A stretch of 39,053 bases of DNA from Monosiga brevicollis MX1 (GCF_000002865.3 NW_001865082.1:218527-257579), one strand, 5' to 3'. Positions 22,105 through 32,513 are shown, counted from the stretch's first letter. Translations and numbers: made by a program. Notes: generated by a model from the sequence alone, not told the origin.

Positions 22105-22879
22105 CAGACAGATACACGCGCCGATGGCATTTACTTGATTTCGCGCCAGGGCGTGGGCATGATGGCCTACTGCGACATGACAACTGAAGGCGGAGGGTGG
22201 TACGTCCTTTGCAAGGCGTCGACTGATTGATTAGCAGTGCTTGTTGACCCGCCCACATATGACTGCATTCACCTCCATCTCTGCTTTGATGTGAATTTAA
22301 ATGACTTTGTATTGCCCTGGTCGGTGGGTTTATTGGCTGCTTCGTTGCGCTTTCTTGGCGATTGGCAGGACTCTCTTTGCCACCAAGGCCACGCCTTCCT
22401 TCAAGCCTATTACGTCGGGACAATTTCCAGCCGAGCCCGTGGATACGAGGTCGGACATGTCTGGCAGTATTCCTCGTGACACTGCGTTTCGGTAGGTTTT
22501 GTTCAAGTTTGCCACGGTTCCCGACGTGTACACGGTCTACTCGCGCCGCGAGTCGGATTCGACAGGCTTTAGTAACTCTCTGATGGGGATCTACACAACG
22601 GAAGCGTCGGCGACTGTGTCGGACTTGCATGCGGTCCGACATGGAACGCGCATTCCCCGCGGAGGCCCGGCGGCTGCCACCTCGGCAATCAGCTTGCACT
22701 TTGGTGAGCACGGCATTGCTGAGAACGTTTCCAAAACGTTAGGGTTGATGCTGGCTCTTTGGTCCACAGTCAATACCGGCATGATCTAGGCCTTTTTGGA
22801 CAACAGTACGGCCTCGGGTTGCAAGTTCCTTGCCAGCATATGTCTTAGCACCGAGCCCATCCTCTACTTGTATCGATAG
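22105..22879 (+). pseudogene. Fibrinogen-like module C with two nonsense codons
   Basis: Exons 22105-22199 and 22369-22879 give ADGIYLIS, AYCDMTTEGGGW, TLFATKATPSF, then IPRDTAFR-stop-VLFKF, later LW...GMI-stop-AFLDNS, and CKFLASICL..EPILYLYR before a terminal stop. The internal TAG codons (22493 and 22787) fall at aligned sense positions of module B, so they look like point nonsense changes in a decaying copy. It could also be a terminal module whose stops are read differently, but nothing supports that. Confidence 0.6.
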
Positions 22880-23927
22880 CCAGCCGCAGCCGTTTCAATA
22901 CTATACTACGTCCCGACTGACCGTCAATGACGTTTTACAGTCACCCTGGCATTTTTTGCCTTGAAACATGTTACCAAACTTCATTTTGCAGAGGAGCTGA
23001 TCTCTTGATGGCCATGAAGTATTGACAACCATCGTCAATCAGGACCAAAGCCAAGCGCTCTCAGATTCATTGAATGTCTGGAATGCCACTGTGTGAGTGA
23101 AGCAATTATTCTTCAAGTGGATCTGGTCTCGTTTGTCCTGAAGGATGTGTCACCTGTTACGCTGGTGTGTTGTCTTGCGGCTCAGATGCAATGAGTGAAG
23201 CGATCCAAACCTTGTCATTTTGATGCTCTTCTTGCAAGGCCTCGTGTTTGTCTATAATTGAACTAATTTGAGGCGCGGCTGACGAGTCTGATTTGCGTCG
23301 TGAAATGATTAACATGTAAACTTGAGAGGCTTTTAGTCCCGGAGCCAAACCTGGCTCTTGGGGACTCAAGCTTTTGCACAAATGAATTTAGTCTGTCCAT
23401 GAGCGACAGGTCACAGCGCGCAAGAATTTCGGCACGCGACTTGCTCGCCTAAGCCACGCTTTGCGTAAAGCGTCATGAATGGCATTACAATCCTAGTCAG
23501 AGCAAGGATTGGCTTCGGGTGGGCCTTGGGCTGCTTCACAGCCAGGTCCGAGAGCTGTGTTTTAGCAAGACCACCCCGACGGTAATCCAGGCCATGTATG
23601 GTCATTTGGCCAAGCCATATGAAGACATGTTGCGAGAATGAGACCTGCCTTGATGCCGACGATGGCATTGCCGACATCGTCACCGGGCTGGATGTCGACG
23701 TGGTGAGGTAACCGCGTCGTTCGCACTGATCGTGGGTAGGCTGCGTTTTTGGCTGCGCGAAAGGCGCAAGCTCAGGCCGAAGCGCGCCGCCGAGACGCCC
23801 GACACCTCGGCCCAAGGCCAACGCCACATGGATACGATTGGTCTCTCTGTGTGCCGAGCATTATTCGAAGCCATGGGTCTCACAAGCATTGCCCGGCTCT
23901 CCTCATGCGTCTGATGTCCGCTCTTAG
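22880..23927. other. Spacer after module C, no gene established
   Basis: No open frame is convincing. A short plus-strand segment near 23630-23706 (CENETCLDADDG...) is Cys-containing and ends near a GTGAGG donor, so it may be a fragment of a further extracellular exon, but no in-phase neighbour could be found. Confidence 0.35.
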
Positions 23928-24224
23928 ATAACTTCACCCTCTTCATTGGAAAACTACTCGGACTCAGTGATCAACGCCACCGCAAGGGCACGCCGGTTGC
24001 ACTTAGCAAAGCGCGAAGCGTAAAATCAGGTCACCAACTTTTCTGATACTTGGACCGCCCATCGCGAGGAAATCTATCATGCGGTTGTAATGAGTGCTGG
24101 TGTGGCCGTAGTTGTACTTGTTTGGCTGTTACAACGCCGCAAGCAGCAGGTGGCTGCAAACGTCAATGCCCGAGCTGCACGGGACCTCAAGTACTTGCGC
24201 TTCAATCGAGAAGTAGAGGTCTGA
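23928..24224 (+). CDS. Possible last exons of a single-pass membrane protein
   Basis: A 68-nt piece (23928-23995, after CTCTTAG) joins in phase to 24030-24224 (after AAATCAG), although its donor GTTGCA is weak. The second exon encodes NFSDTW, then a hydrophobic run (about HAVVMSAGVAVVVLVWLL) followed directly by QRRKQQ, the normal positive stop-transfer pattern, and a 30-residue tail ending at TGA. It could be the membrane anchor of the protein that once contained the modules to its left. The link is not shown by any continuous frame. Confidence 0.35.
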
Positions 24225-25478
24225 TACGCCTGATACCAGGCGCCATAATGCCTGTGGCCGTGTGCCAAATAGTGTATGGGTCACCCGTTTGAGACCCTGT
24301 TGTGTGCTGTCTTTCCTCGTTGCGCGCGTCATCGATAGATTTTTTCTCTTATCGCGGATGTGAAGAGTTGTGTTCAATTTAACATTGGATGTCAAAAGAA
24401 ATTCAGCGATCTCGTCAGCGATCTCGTCACATTGTGCAGACCCCGCCAGACAAGTATGAGAGGCACCATGACTGTTGGTGTCGAATATCCGCCATCAGAC
24501 TACAACAAAAGCACCATCGCCCTCTCTATTCACCTATCCAAGAGCTGCTCTGGCTCCGCCGTGACTATCCAAGAGGCCACCCGCCTCGTCGCGCATGGAG
24601 GCACCGAATCTATTGTCGGCGCAAGAGGTGCACCCATGAGATCCAAGGATGGGCAGCCACAGGCCTAGCAGCCAATCAATCTGGTGCTTGATGAGTGCGT
24701 GCCGGGTTGTGGGCAGCGAGCAAAGAAAACCGCAGTGTCACGTTCTGTAGAAACCGAGCAGAAAGCCATCCATGTGTGACTGTAAATTTAAATATTACTA
24801 CATGTAGTGACTTTCGGGATTGACTGTCGTCTTCAAAAACTTCTTCTTCTGCATTTGCAAAACTAGGGTGAGCGCATGCGAGCGCGGGCGTTGGTGCTCG
24901 AGATTCAAGCCGCTCCAGCGGGATTCTGCATATTTTCAATGCCACATCTGAAGGCAGACCATGCCGGATGATCATGCACTCGCCTGCAACCCGACGGGCG
25001 TTCACAACATCTGGTTGATTGACGCGTCGAGCTCGCGAGCTGGTTGTTTTGACATGGGGTTGTTCATTATTGATTGCGCATGATGTGGTGCCTCCTTAGC
25101 CAGCGGCCTCTGGCCACATCGAAACGCGCGTGATCAAGCTTTGGCCGCCAACACGCTGTCTGTGCGTGTGTGTCGTGTGTGTGCTTCAGTGTGCACGCCA
25201 CAGACGATCTCGTCCCGCAACAGCGGCGGTCGATGTGGTGCGCCGGACAAGCAAGCAGGCAACTCTCTGCAACTAGTAGTTAAAGGTGAGCTGAGCCCAT
25301 CCTGTCTCAGGACATCGTGAGGAGGCAAGGAGCTGACATGACTGGCTGCCATTCTGACGCCGGCATCACTGCCTGCCAGCACTGGATCTCAGCAAGTTGT
25401 ATTTGGAGGGGGTTCATGCGATTAGAATTCTTCCAGCCTTTCCCAAAAAAAAAAAAAAAAAAGAAGCAAATCGTCATC
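24225..25478. other. Spacer upstream of the ankyrin gene, no gene seen
   Basis: Open frames are short and mutually overlapping, with no domain or in-phase splice partner. A poly-A run of 18 bases lies at about 25445-25462, less than 20 bases before the chosen ankyrin start codon. Confidence 0.45.
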
Positions 25479-27129
25479 ATGCGTTCGGACGGCGAACAGC
25501 TCGTTTGGGGTTGCAGCGAACAAGATCCACAAGTGGCGTTGCAGCTGTTGAACAGTTGGGATGCACCACGCATCCGATCCGCCGCCAACTTCGCAACTGA
25601 GCTGGTAAGTCCTTTTTATTGTCAACGTCACTTGGGACATGTGAACGTGCACTTGAGCATGAACATCACGGGGCTCCAATGTCATTGCACTTCAACGGTC
25701 GTTGCCTTTTGCGTGTGGCGTTCGCAAATCGACCCGCAGAATGCCGACACACCGCTGACCTGGGCCGCCTTTTGGGGACATGTGGAGATAGCGAAGATCT
25801 TGTTGAAGCATGACGCTGAGATTGAAGCCAAGGACGTCGTCAGTCCTCTCAATTTCCTTTCCAATGCTCCTCTTTGATGGCGATCTGCTCTTCATTCAAC
25901 CGATACCTGTTCATATGCAACGCTGCGTGTGGTGATGAATCAACCCTTAGGTGGGCCACACACCACTGCACATTGCCTGCCATCGGAATAAGGAGCAGGC
26001 GATAGAAATCCTGCTAAAGCATGGCGCTGATGCCCAAGCCAGGGACAATGTCAGTGTTGTGTTCTTTCAGTTACCGCCTTTTCCCACCCGTGGTGGAACC
26101 TGTACCACAAGCTGATCGATTGACAATAGTTTTGTGAGCATGTATTCATGACACGCTTGTGGTGGTAAATTAATCCGCAGGACGGCGCCACGCCACTGCA
26201 CGCTGCCTGTAGAAACGGTCGGGTAGAGGCGGTGGAGATGCTGTTGGCGCACGGTGTCGATGCAAAAGTCAAAAACAACGTCAGTATGACCGTCTCCTGC
26301 AATCGACACGACCCCTTTCTCTGATTTGTGTGGGCGTGAGCTCCTTTCCACCCACGGGCAATCGGACATGTGCGACCCCTTGTGGTACTGCTGGATGCGA
26401 TGACGCAACTACGGGTGTTGGTGGTGATGATGGCTACCGACAGATTGCCATGACGCCTCTACACTTTGCTTGCCGAAATGGTCATGTCAGCGTGATGAAA
26501 ATCCTGTTGCGGCACGATGTTGATCTAGAGGCCAAAGACAATGTCAGTTCCGCCCCTCTCGGTGTAAACCCTCTTTGCTACTCTGTCTTATTTGCTGTCT
26601 GTTTCGCTGTCCCTGCCGCCGTCGTTGTCCCCATCTTTGCCTCTGTCTTTGTCTCTATCTCTGTCGCTGTCTCTCCTGCTTCATTATAACATTGTGAAGA
26701 AATCTGTGCTTGCGGGCTTGTGTCAGCGCTTTTTGCTTGTTGTGCCCTTCCTTTCTCGTGCTGTGCGTGTTCTTGTCTCATCAACTCGCTTTTGCATCTT
26801 TCTTGCGCTCGCTTGATTGTTATTAGTCAACCGGTAGGAGAACAGGACAGCTCTGCATCTGGCTTGTCGGGATGGCCACGAGAGAATGGTGAATAAGCTA
26901 TTACAGCTTGGTGTGGATGCCGATGTGCTGGACAAAGTGAGTCACGAACAAATAAAGGCGTAACAAACTTGATAGCACCAACGCCAGGTTCACAACGTTG
27001 TATTTGGTTTGTAGTATTTCGCCTTGATAGTGTTGCTCTGATATTGGTGTATCGTTCTAGGCACAGAAGCGACCTCTGGATTTGTACGTGGAGGGCTATC
27101 TAGATGATTCATTCGATCTCAGTCGGAGC
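25479..27129 (+). CDS. Ankyrin-repeat protein, one repeat per 99-bp exon (3' end unresolved)
   Basis: Exons are 25479-25604, then five exons of exactly 99 bp each (25740-25838, 25951-26049, 26181-26279, 26444-26542, 26838-26936) and 27061-27129. All introns are phase 0. Each 99-bp exon is one 33-residue ankyrin repeat: DTPLTWAAFWGHVEIAKILL, HTPLHIACHRNKEQAIEILL, ATPLHAACRNGRVEAVEMLL, MTPLHFACRNGHVSVMKILL and RTALHLACRDGHERMVNKLL. The donors of the first four are GTCAGT. Exon 1 (42 codons) is a helical cap. The last exon (KRPLDLYVEGYLDD) may be a C-terminal cap, and its donor GTAAGA implies further exons I could not place. The frame is also open upstream through the poly-A run (as Lys), so an ATG near 25415 is an alternative start. 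Ankyrin stacks mediate protein binding; the partner is unknown. Confidence 0.85.
26576..26690. repeat. Degenerate (CTGTCT)n tract in an ankyrin intron
   Basis: This is a pyrimidine-rich run with a loose period of six (CTGTCT/TTTGTC/TCTATC variants) inside the longest intron of the ankyrin gene, between the fourth and fifth repeat exons. Confidence 0.6.
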
Positions 27130-28789
27130 GTAAGAGTCACGACTCAAGTTACGCCATGATCACTCAGCCGTCTTTTTATGCTTCTTATCCCATGTAACTT
27201 TACTTGCTTGATCGTCAGCTGGTTATTAATCTGCCCTGCGCCAGTTGTCGGCCTGGCTTCTTCCACAGCAGTGATCCGGAGGGTAGGAACATCCCTTGAC
27301 ACCGTATCCTTTTGTGTTGTATGGTTCGTTTCTTGGATTGCTCACAGTGCAATGAATGGTTTAGTGCAAGCTCTTATCTCAGCTGAGCAGAAGCATCATT
27401 TCAAGGCTTTGATTGCAGTCTTATTTGGGGTTGGCTGGCGCGTGGAGCCAGACGCTTTTCAAGATTGTGCACTGCAAGAACTGAGCGTCGCAGCGTTGTT
27501 GGACGCCTAGATCTGAGTGGCAGGTTCTTGGATGCCTTGATGGATATGGCAATGACTGCTGTTTGCACGTCAAACATGACAGACAAAGAATGGTATCAGG
27601 CTGCCATGACAATCGCAGCAGTGTTGCATGCAGATAAAAAAATAAAATTGAATACTCTCAGGTATCACGCACATGACGATCGAGTATGAAAAATGCACAC
27701 CAATGCCATCACCTCTGCTAGAGTCTCTTGACCAGTTTGCCCCCGTGTCCATTGCATTCGTCAGCTCCCTACCCCACCCCAACACAAGCATGCTACAGCC
27801 AGCGCTGCAGCTTACGCGTGCGCGGTTTTTGACGAAGCGTGCAGCTACGCTCGTCTCACACGTACCCGCTCGTCAAGTAGCCATGGTGCCGCGGAAGCAA
27901 CACTGCAATGGCTAGACAACACTCCTGTTCCTTGTCGATTAATCAAAACGCTGGACTGTTCAATGTCAAAGCAGCACTTGCTATCGCGAGCAGATACAGC
28001 TCAATGCATACAATAACATAGTCCAAAGGCATCATCAGACGCTGGTCTGATGATAAAGGGCAAACGACAGCCAAGACACAGGACAGGACAGTGACCATAA
28101 GAGCTCATGTACTATCTTCCAAGAATCGAAACGAGTGTTTGCCCGAGTTCTTGTTGTGGCGTTTACGGCCGAGAAGTCAAAGCAGGGCGCTGCAAACAAT
28201 GATGGCGCTCATCATCAATTTAATTATGCGCACGTAATTACATGGCGGTATAATTTGCCCCCCTGATGAGATCCATCAATCACGTGCTTCATGGCCAAGG
28301 AAAGGCGAGATGCTTGTGTAAATCAAAGAGCTTGGGGTTAGGGTAAATACAGAAGCCGTCCAACGCCAACTCAAAGTTGACAGGATGCGCGTAAGGCAGT
28401 TGAGCAAGACAGCAACTGCATTTCAATCTCGACGCCCACTAATCTCTGCCTTTTGTATCTCCATCTCGCTGTACCTCTGTTTATCCCTCTTTCTGCAACC
28501 CTGAGATTTCTTCGATCCCGCCAACTCTCTTCTCCGCTCTCCATTCCTTTCCATGTCTCTCAAAAAAAAGCAAAATAGCCACCAATTGTTCTATTTTTAG
28601 ATCCAATACTGAGGTTTGGAAGTACAGCCGATGCTGATGGAGCATTTTTCTTCTTTCGCTTTGCTTTTGATCATTGTCACCTTTTTTTTCTTTCTTTCTT
28701 CTTCGTCTTTCTTTGCACGTTCTCCCAACTCGATCGCCGCTCGATTGGCCGTGGGTCCGCTTGTTGTGCCGAACGCGTGACGCACAAGC
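27130..28789. other. Unresolved 3' part of the ankyrin gene, then spacer
   Basis: One or more further ankyrin-gene exons should lie here. The best candidate lies within about 27430-27687, an open stretch with helical composition (GRLDLSGRFLDAL, DKEWYQAAMTIAAVL) ending at TGA after a possible internal donor at 27661, but no acceptor is compelling. From about 27900 to 28500 nothing is recognised except the hairpin listed separately. From about 28640 to 28760 the sequence becomes strongly pyrimidine-rich, likely leader of the next gene. Confidence 0.35.
28031..28054. other. Perfect 10-bp inverted repeat with 4-base loop
   Basis: ATCATCAGAC, loop GCTG, then GTCTGATGAT form an exact hairpin in an otherwise featureless spacer. 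It could be a structured RNA end, a binding site or chance. No T-run follows and no gene end abuts it. Confidence 0.6.
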
Positions 28790-31318
28790 ATGAGTGTGGG
28801 TCTGGACGTGGTTGCACTTGCGCGGCAGCTCCGGGATTTGAATTTCGACGAGAGCACTATCGTGCAGATATGCAAACAGGAGCGTGAGGAGCATGAGCGC
28901 AAGGAGAAGGAGGAGCGTGAGCGCAAGGAGAAGGAGGAGCGTGAGCGCAAGGAGAAGGAGGAGCGTGAGCGCAAGGAGAAGCTGAATGAAGTGGTTGGTG
29001 CATCAATACCCGACCTCTCTCCCTCACTCACCCGCTGTGCAACAATGCAATTGTCTGGGATGAAGGATGGTGCAATGCCTCTTCTCACTTGTCGGTGTCG
29101 GCGTGCTTGTCAGTGTACTTTCCTTGAGAACCATTTCGAGGTTCCTCGAGGCCATAACCTGTTGGATCGTCTAGCAACCATGTCAACCGACCAATTTTCT
29201 CTACTGTGCTATCGATACCAGCATCACCTAGTCAACAGTGACTTTCTTCAGACCTATCTGTCCATTACAGGTAAAGCTTCGCTCGGGCTTGAAAGTCGAC
29301 AGACTGCCCCGCCTGCCCGTCTGTGCCCTCTGGATGCTCTAATTGACCACTGTCAATGTTTTTTGTTACTTATATTGATTTTTTCAGGGCACACTTGGGT
29401 TCGAAAGGCGTCTCCAAGTGAGGCAGCAGGCTATTTGCCTGAGAAGCCACCTTCCGAGACTCCAAGGATTAGTGACATCAACAGCAATGACAAGATCTTT
29501 GGCATTGTGGTGCTGCCTCCGAGCTCTCATTACTTGGCCCTTGAGATCGTTCAGCAAGCTGAAGCGCTGTTGTCTCCTGATGTCGTTCTGCCTCAAGAAG
29601 GCATCCATACCGATTTGATATCCGCATATTCGTGCCTCAGCCACGTGCACGCGACCCTGAGGCACGAGCCTTACTTCTCGACGGTTATTACACCGGCTTT
29701 GCACGAGCACTTTGTCACGACTGTAGTCAGCCCTGAGCAGGAACCAGTCAGGAAGGTCGTGCGCTTTTCACACCAGGCATCAATCGGCAGCGGCGCCACG
29801 CACGCTGACTGGGTGGGAGTTGACTCCCAGAGGCATCCGGTCGTCATGGGCGAGTGCAAAATGGAACGCAAGCACTTTGACAACTTTGGTGGCCAAGTGG
29901 GCAACGAGGTTGTGCGGCTTGGCATCCTGCCGACGAAATACGATATGCGACAGGAAAGGCAACACCTGTTCTATCCTCTCACCAACATCAACGTGTGTAA
30001 GGACATTGTGACCGCCTATCTGGTCTTGCACGTGACGCGCCCAAAGGAGGTTGAGGTGGTCGCAGACATGTTTGGCTTGCGCAAAGCAAATAAGACATAC
30101 TTTCTGGCCTTTCTTCGACTTGGATCCGCCAAAATTTCGACCGACGCCAACGACCAGCGGGCTGTCTGGGCGCTTTTGACAGCCTGCAAGGATTTTGTCA
30201 CGAATCGCCTGCCTGGTATCATCGAAGCCCGTCGTGGCAACAAGTTTCAGCTGCCATCCGACTGCGAGCCCTTTCCCTGCCCGGATCGGGGCATGAAGGG
30301 TTGGACATGTAGCGCCGCGTACGGGCCCAACGTGCAGGTTTACGAACGTCAGTCGGAGTCGTGGGTCATCAAGCACTACGACTACTGGGGTCGCCGATCT
30401 GGGGCTTTGAGCACATGTTTGTATCAGATTGCTCCCACTGATGTTCGCGAGCCGCCGTTCGAGGTGCTGAAAGCGCTTGGCGCGTTGGAAAAGACTGGCA
30501 AGTTTTACAAGGCGTGGGTGGTGGACACCCTCGCGGAGGGTGTGAAGCTCCTCCGATACCCGCGGGTGAAGACAGCTCCATGCGGCCGCAATGCGCACAA
30601 ACAGCTGGCCAGCGTTGTTGAGCAGGTGCAAGCGTTGCACAATTTTGGCATTGTGCACGGCGACATCTTGCTCCGCAACATACTTTTTTGCAACAGCTGG
30701 CAGCTGGAGGATTGGATGACCAAGTCGCCAGGCTGGAAGATGGAAGATCAAACCAACGACGAGGATAAAACGCCATCCCCAAGCCGAGCGCCCTCACAGA
30801 ATGCAGAAGTGGTTTCAACGGAAGTGGCCTCGGCGGAAATGGCCTCGCCCTCAGAGGAAGCGGCCGCGACAACTGAAGAAGCGACAGCAGAGGAGCCGGT
30901 GGCTTTCCTGATTGACTTTGACTTGAGTCGCCATGAAGGCGAACCATATGTGTCTGGTTACAACTACACAGGCAATCTCAAGCATTACCGTCACCCTGAT
31001 GCTCGCCCAGATGAGAAGATCGAAAAGTCTCATGATGGCTATGCATTGGCTCGCGTGGCTGAGCGCATTCTTGTGGCAAATGGTGCCCGTGAGAATCTGA
31101 TCAAGGCGTTGGAGGATTTGCGATTCGATGATGCGATCAAATTGTGCAATGAGTGTACTGGCCTTCAAACAGTGGAAATGGTCTTCTCGGCGTCGTCAGG
31201 TAGTCCACCGCGTGACAGGGTGTCATTTGTCATGGAGCTAAGACACGCTTTTGTTCGAGCTTTTGCCGTTTGCAGGGGAGGGGAGCTGTTTACAAATAAC
31301 AGGGCTGGTGTGTCATAG
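28790..31318 (+). CDS. Crinkler-like REase-fold nuclease plus protein kinase
   Basis: The frame is open for 842 codons, but 29271-29387 has strong splice ends (GTAAAG, then TTGATTTTTTCAG) and is probably an in-frame 117-nt intron, giving 803 residues. A small N-terminal helical segment is followed by a charged ERKEKEER repeat. Numbering along the unspliced frame, about 330-370 has HADWVG...PVVMGECKME, the D...(E)xK core of PD-(D/E)xK nucleases (Asp at 29807, Glu and Lys at 29852-29860). The C-terminal third is an unusual kinase: WVIKHY, HGDILLRNILF (Asp at 30662) and LIDFDLSR, with DFD in place of DFG. About 65 acidic low-complexity residues interrupt it between the catalytic loop and DFD. 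This nuclease-kinase pairing and the HGD..N/DFD wording match Crinkler-type effectors and their relatives in protists and fungi. The cellular target is unknown. No signal peptide is seen. Confidence 0.75.
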   Translation: MSVGLDVVALARQLRDLNFDESTIVQICKQEREEHERKEKEERERKEKEERERKEKEERERKEKLNEVVGASIPDLSPSLTRCATMQLSGMKDGAMPLLTCRCRRACQCTFLENHFEVPRGHNLLDRLATMSTDQFSLLCYRYQHHLVNSDFLQTYLSITGKASLGLESRQTAPPARLCPLDALIDHCQCFLLLILIFSGHTWVRKASPSEAAGYLPEKPPSETPRISDINSNDKIFGIVVLPPSSHYLALEIVQQAEALLSPDVVLPQEGIHTDLISAYSCLSHVHATLRHEPYFSTVITPALHEHFVTTVVSPEQEPVRKVVRFSHQASIGSGATHADWVGVDSQRHPVVMGECKMERKHFDNFGGQVGNEVVRLGILPTKYDMRQERQHLFYPLTNINVCKDIVTAYLVLHVTRPKEVEVVADMFGLRKANKTYFLAFLRLGSAKISTDANDQRAVWALLTACKDFVTNRLPGIIEARRGNKFQLPSDCEPFPCPDRGMKGWTCSAAYGPNVQVYERQSESWVIKHYDYWGRRSGALSTCLYQIAPTDVREPPFEVLKALGALEKTGKFYKAWVVDTLAEGVKLLRYPRVKTAPCGRNAHKQLASVVEQVQALHNFGIVHGDILLRNILFCNSWQLEDWMTKSPGWKMEDQTNDEDKTPSPSRAPSQNAEVVSTEVASAEMASPSEEAAATTEEATAEEPVAFLIDFDLSRHEGEPYVSGYNYTGNLKHYRHPDARPDEKIEKSHDGYALARVAERILVANGARENLIKALEDLRFDDAIKLCNECTGLQTVEMVFSASSGSPPRDRVSFVMELRHAFVRAFAVCRGGELFTNNRAGVS
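28895..28981 (+). repeat. 24-bp coding tandem repeat (3.6 copies)
   Basis: The unit GAGCGCAAGGAGAAGGAGGAGCGT encodes ERKEKEER and is repeated with no visible divergence, the last copy partial. It makes a highly charged helix, and the perfect copies suggest recent slippage, so copy number may differ between strains. Confidence 0.9.
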
Positions 31319-31588
31319 AGTCGTCCAAGGAAGATTCAGATTTTGCAGGAAGCACCGCAAGCATGTGAAAAAGGTGGGGTAATTGTTCGCGTCAAATCCG
31401 TGCTTCCATGCATTTGAGCTTTCGCACACTCAGTTTCGGTCACTATGGGTCTTTCCACTGAGACCCCCATAGCTGCTGTGACCTCACACATACACCTACA
31501 CTTGGACCCCCGATTCCTGGCACACGCCATCAGCTTGTCACTACTGTTGTTACCCTTTGTTGTGGCACCTGCGGTCGGGCACGAGTTG
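31319..31588. other. Spacer, nothing recognised
   Basis: This is the 3' region of the nuclease-kinase gene. No open frame or repeat is supported. Confidence 0.4.
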
Positions 31589-31822
31589 CACTTTACCCAT
31601 CCTCGAGATTGAGCGACTCTACAGCTATTCTAACGGTGCACCTGGTCTGGTCACTATGAATGCTTGCCGACCGCAGGTACGACAAGCCCCCTGCCATTCT
31701 GTCTTCTCCTTGCTCTCCCGTGTGCTCTGCCCTCTTGTGTTCTTTCCCTATCCTCGGGATTGAGCGGCTCTACAGCGATTCTAACGGTGCACCTGGTCTG
31801 GTCACTGTGAATGCTTGCCGCA
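31589..31822 (+). repeat. Pair of about 80-bp direct repeats, 150 bp apart
   Basis: Copies at about 31589-31673 and 31738-31822 share ATTGAGCG.CTCTACAGC.ATTCTAACGGTGCACC and TGAATGCTTGCCG with only a handful of substitutions. Both are open in one frame (IERLYS.SNGAPGLVT.NAC). The first is followed by a good donor (CCGCAG then GTACGA). They could be duplicated exons of a lost gene or a non-coding duplication. Confidence 0.7.
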
Positions 31823-32513
31823 GCTGGTTCAATTGACCTCAAGACACCAAAGCTTTCGCTCCGTTCCGACGGACTTTTCTCAAACCTCTCTCAAAACGCT
31901 TCCTCAAATCTACGCGCTTCCTCGAAACCCAAAACCGGCCTCCAGACGTGCTGGAGCCTGACAGTAATCTTGGTTTTAGCGTGCGATAAAATAAAATCTG
32001 AGAACCCGGATTGGTAAAAGGGCCAAGGCACGCTTTAGTTTGAATTTTTGCCGACTGGAGGAGTGCTAATCGCAAGGCCGGTGTTTCATGACTGGAATAC
32101 AAGCATAGAGGCATGTCCAGAAGTTACTGAATCACACTGGAAGATGCCAGTCCTGGCAATCGTGATCATCCATTACAGGATGATATTTGATTATCCTTGA
32201 TGGCGCTCGTCAAGGCAACCTGTAAAACATCGTAATTGTTCCTGTCACCGAGATGTAAGTACGGTCCTGTCGACCGAAAGTGGTATTTATTTGTTTTTTT
32301 GGACCTTTCCCGTTTCTATTTCCTATTTTTGCTTGGCGAGCTGACCACAGACAGATCATTCTCTAAATGCTATGCAATCAGTAAATCAAGTCAAATGCAC
32401 AGAAGGGCTTTGCCAAACGCCTGAAGTAGAAAAGTCCAGCAATCACCACCCCCCGCCCCCGCCCCACCCCCCCCCCCCCAAAAAAAAGGGAAGCCGAAAC
32501 GTCTTCATAGTGA
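31823..32513. other. Low-complexity spacer before RecQ-like copy 1
   Basis: No gene is seen. The segment at 32251-32340 (donor-like GTAAGTACGGTCC, then T-rich) is repeated at 33030-33120 ahead of the second helicase copy, so it belongs to the duplicated unit. A C-run followed by an A-run lies at about 32452-32488. Confidence 0.5.

Noticed and set aside
28332-28346. Telomere-like GGTTAGGG
   Set aside because: It is a single unit with no tandem copies, so chance is enough.
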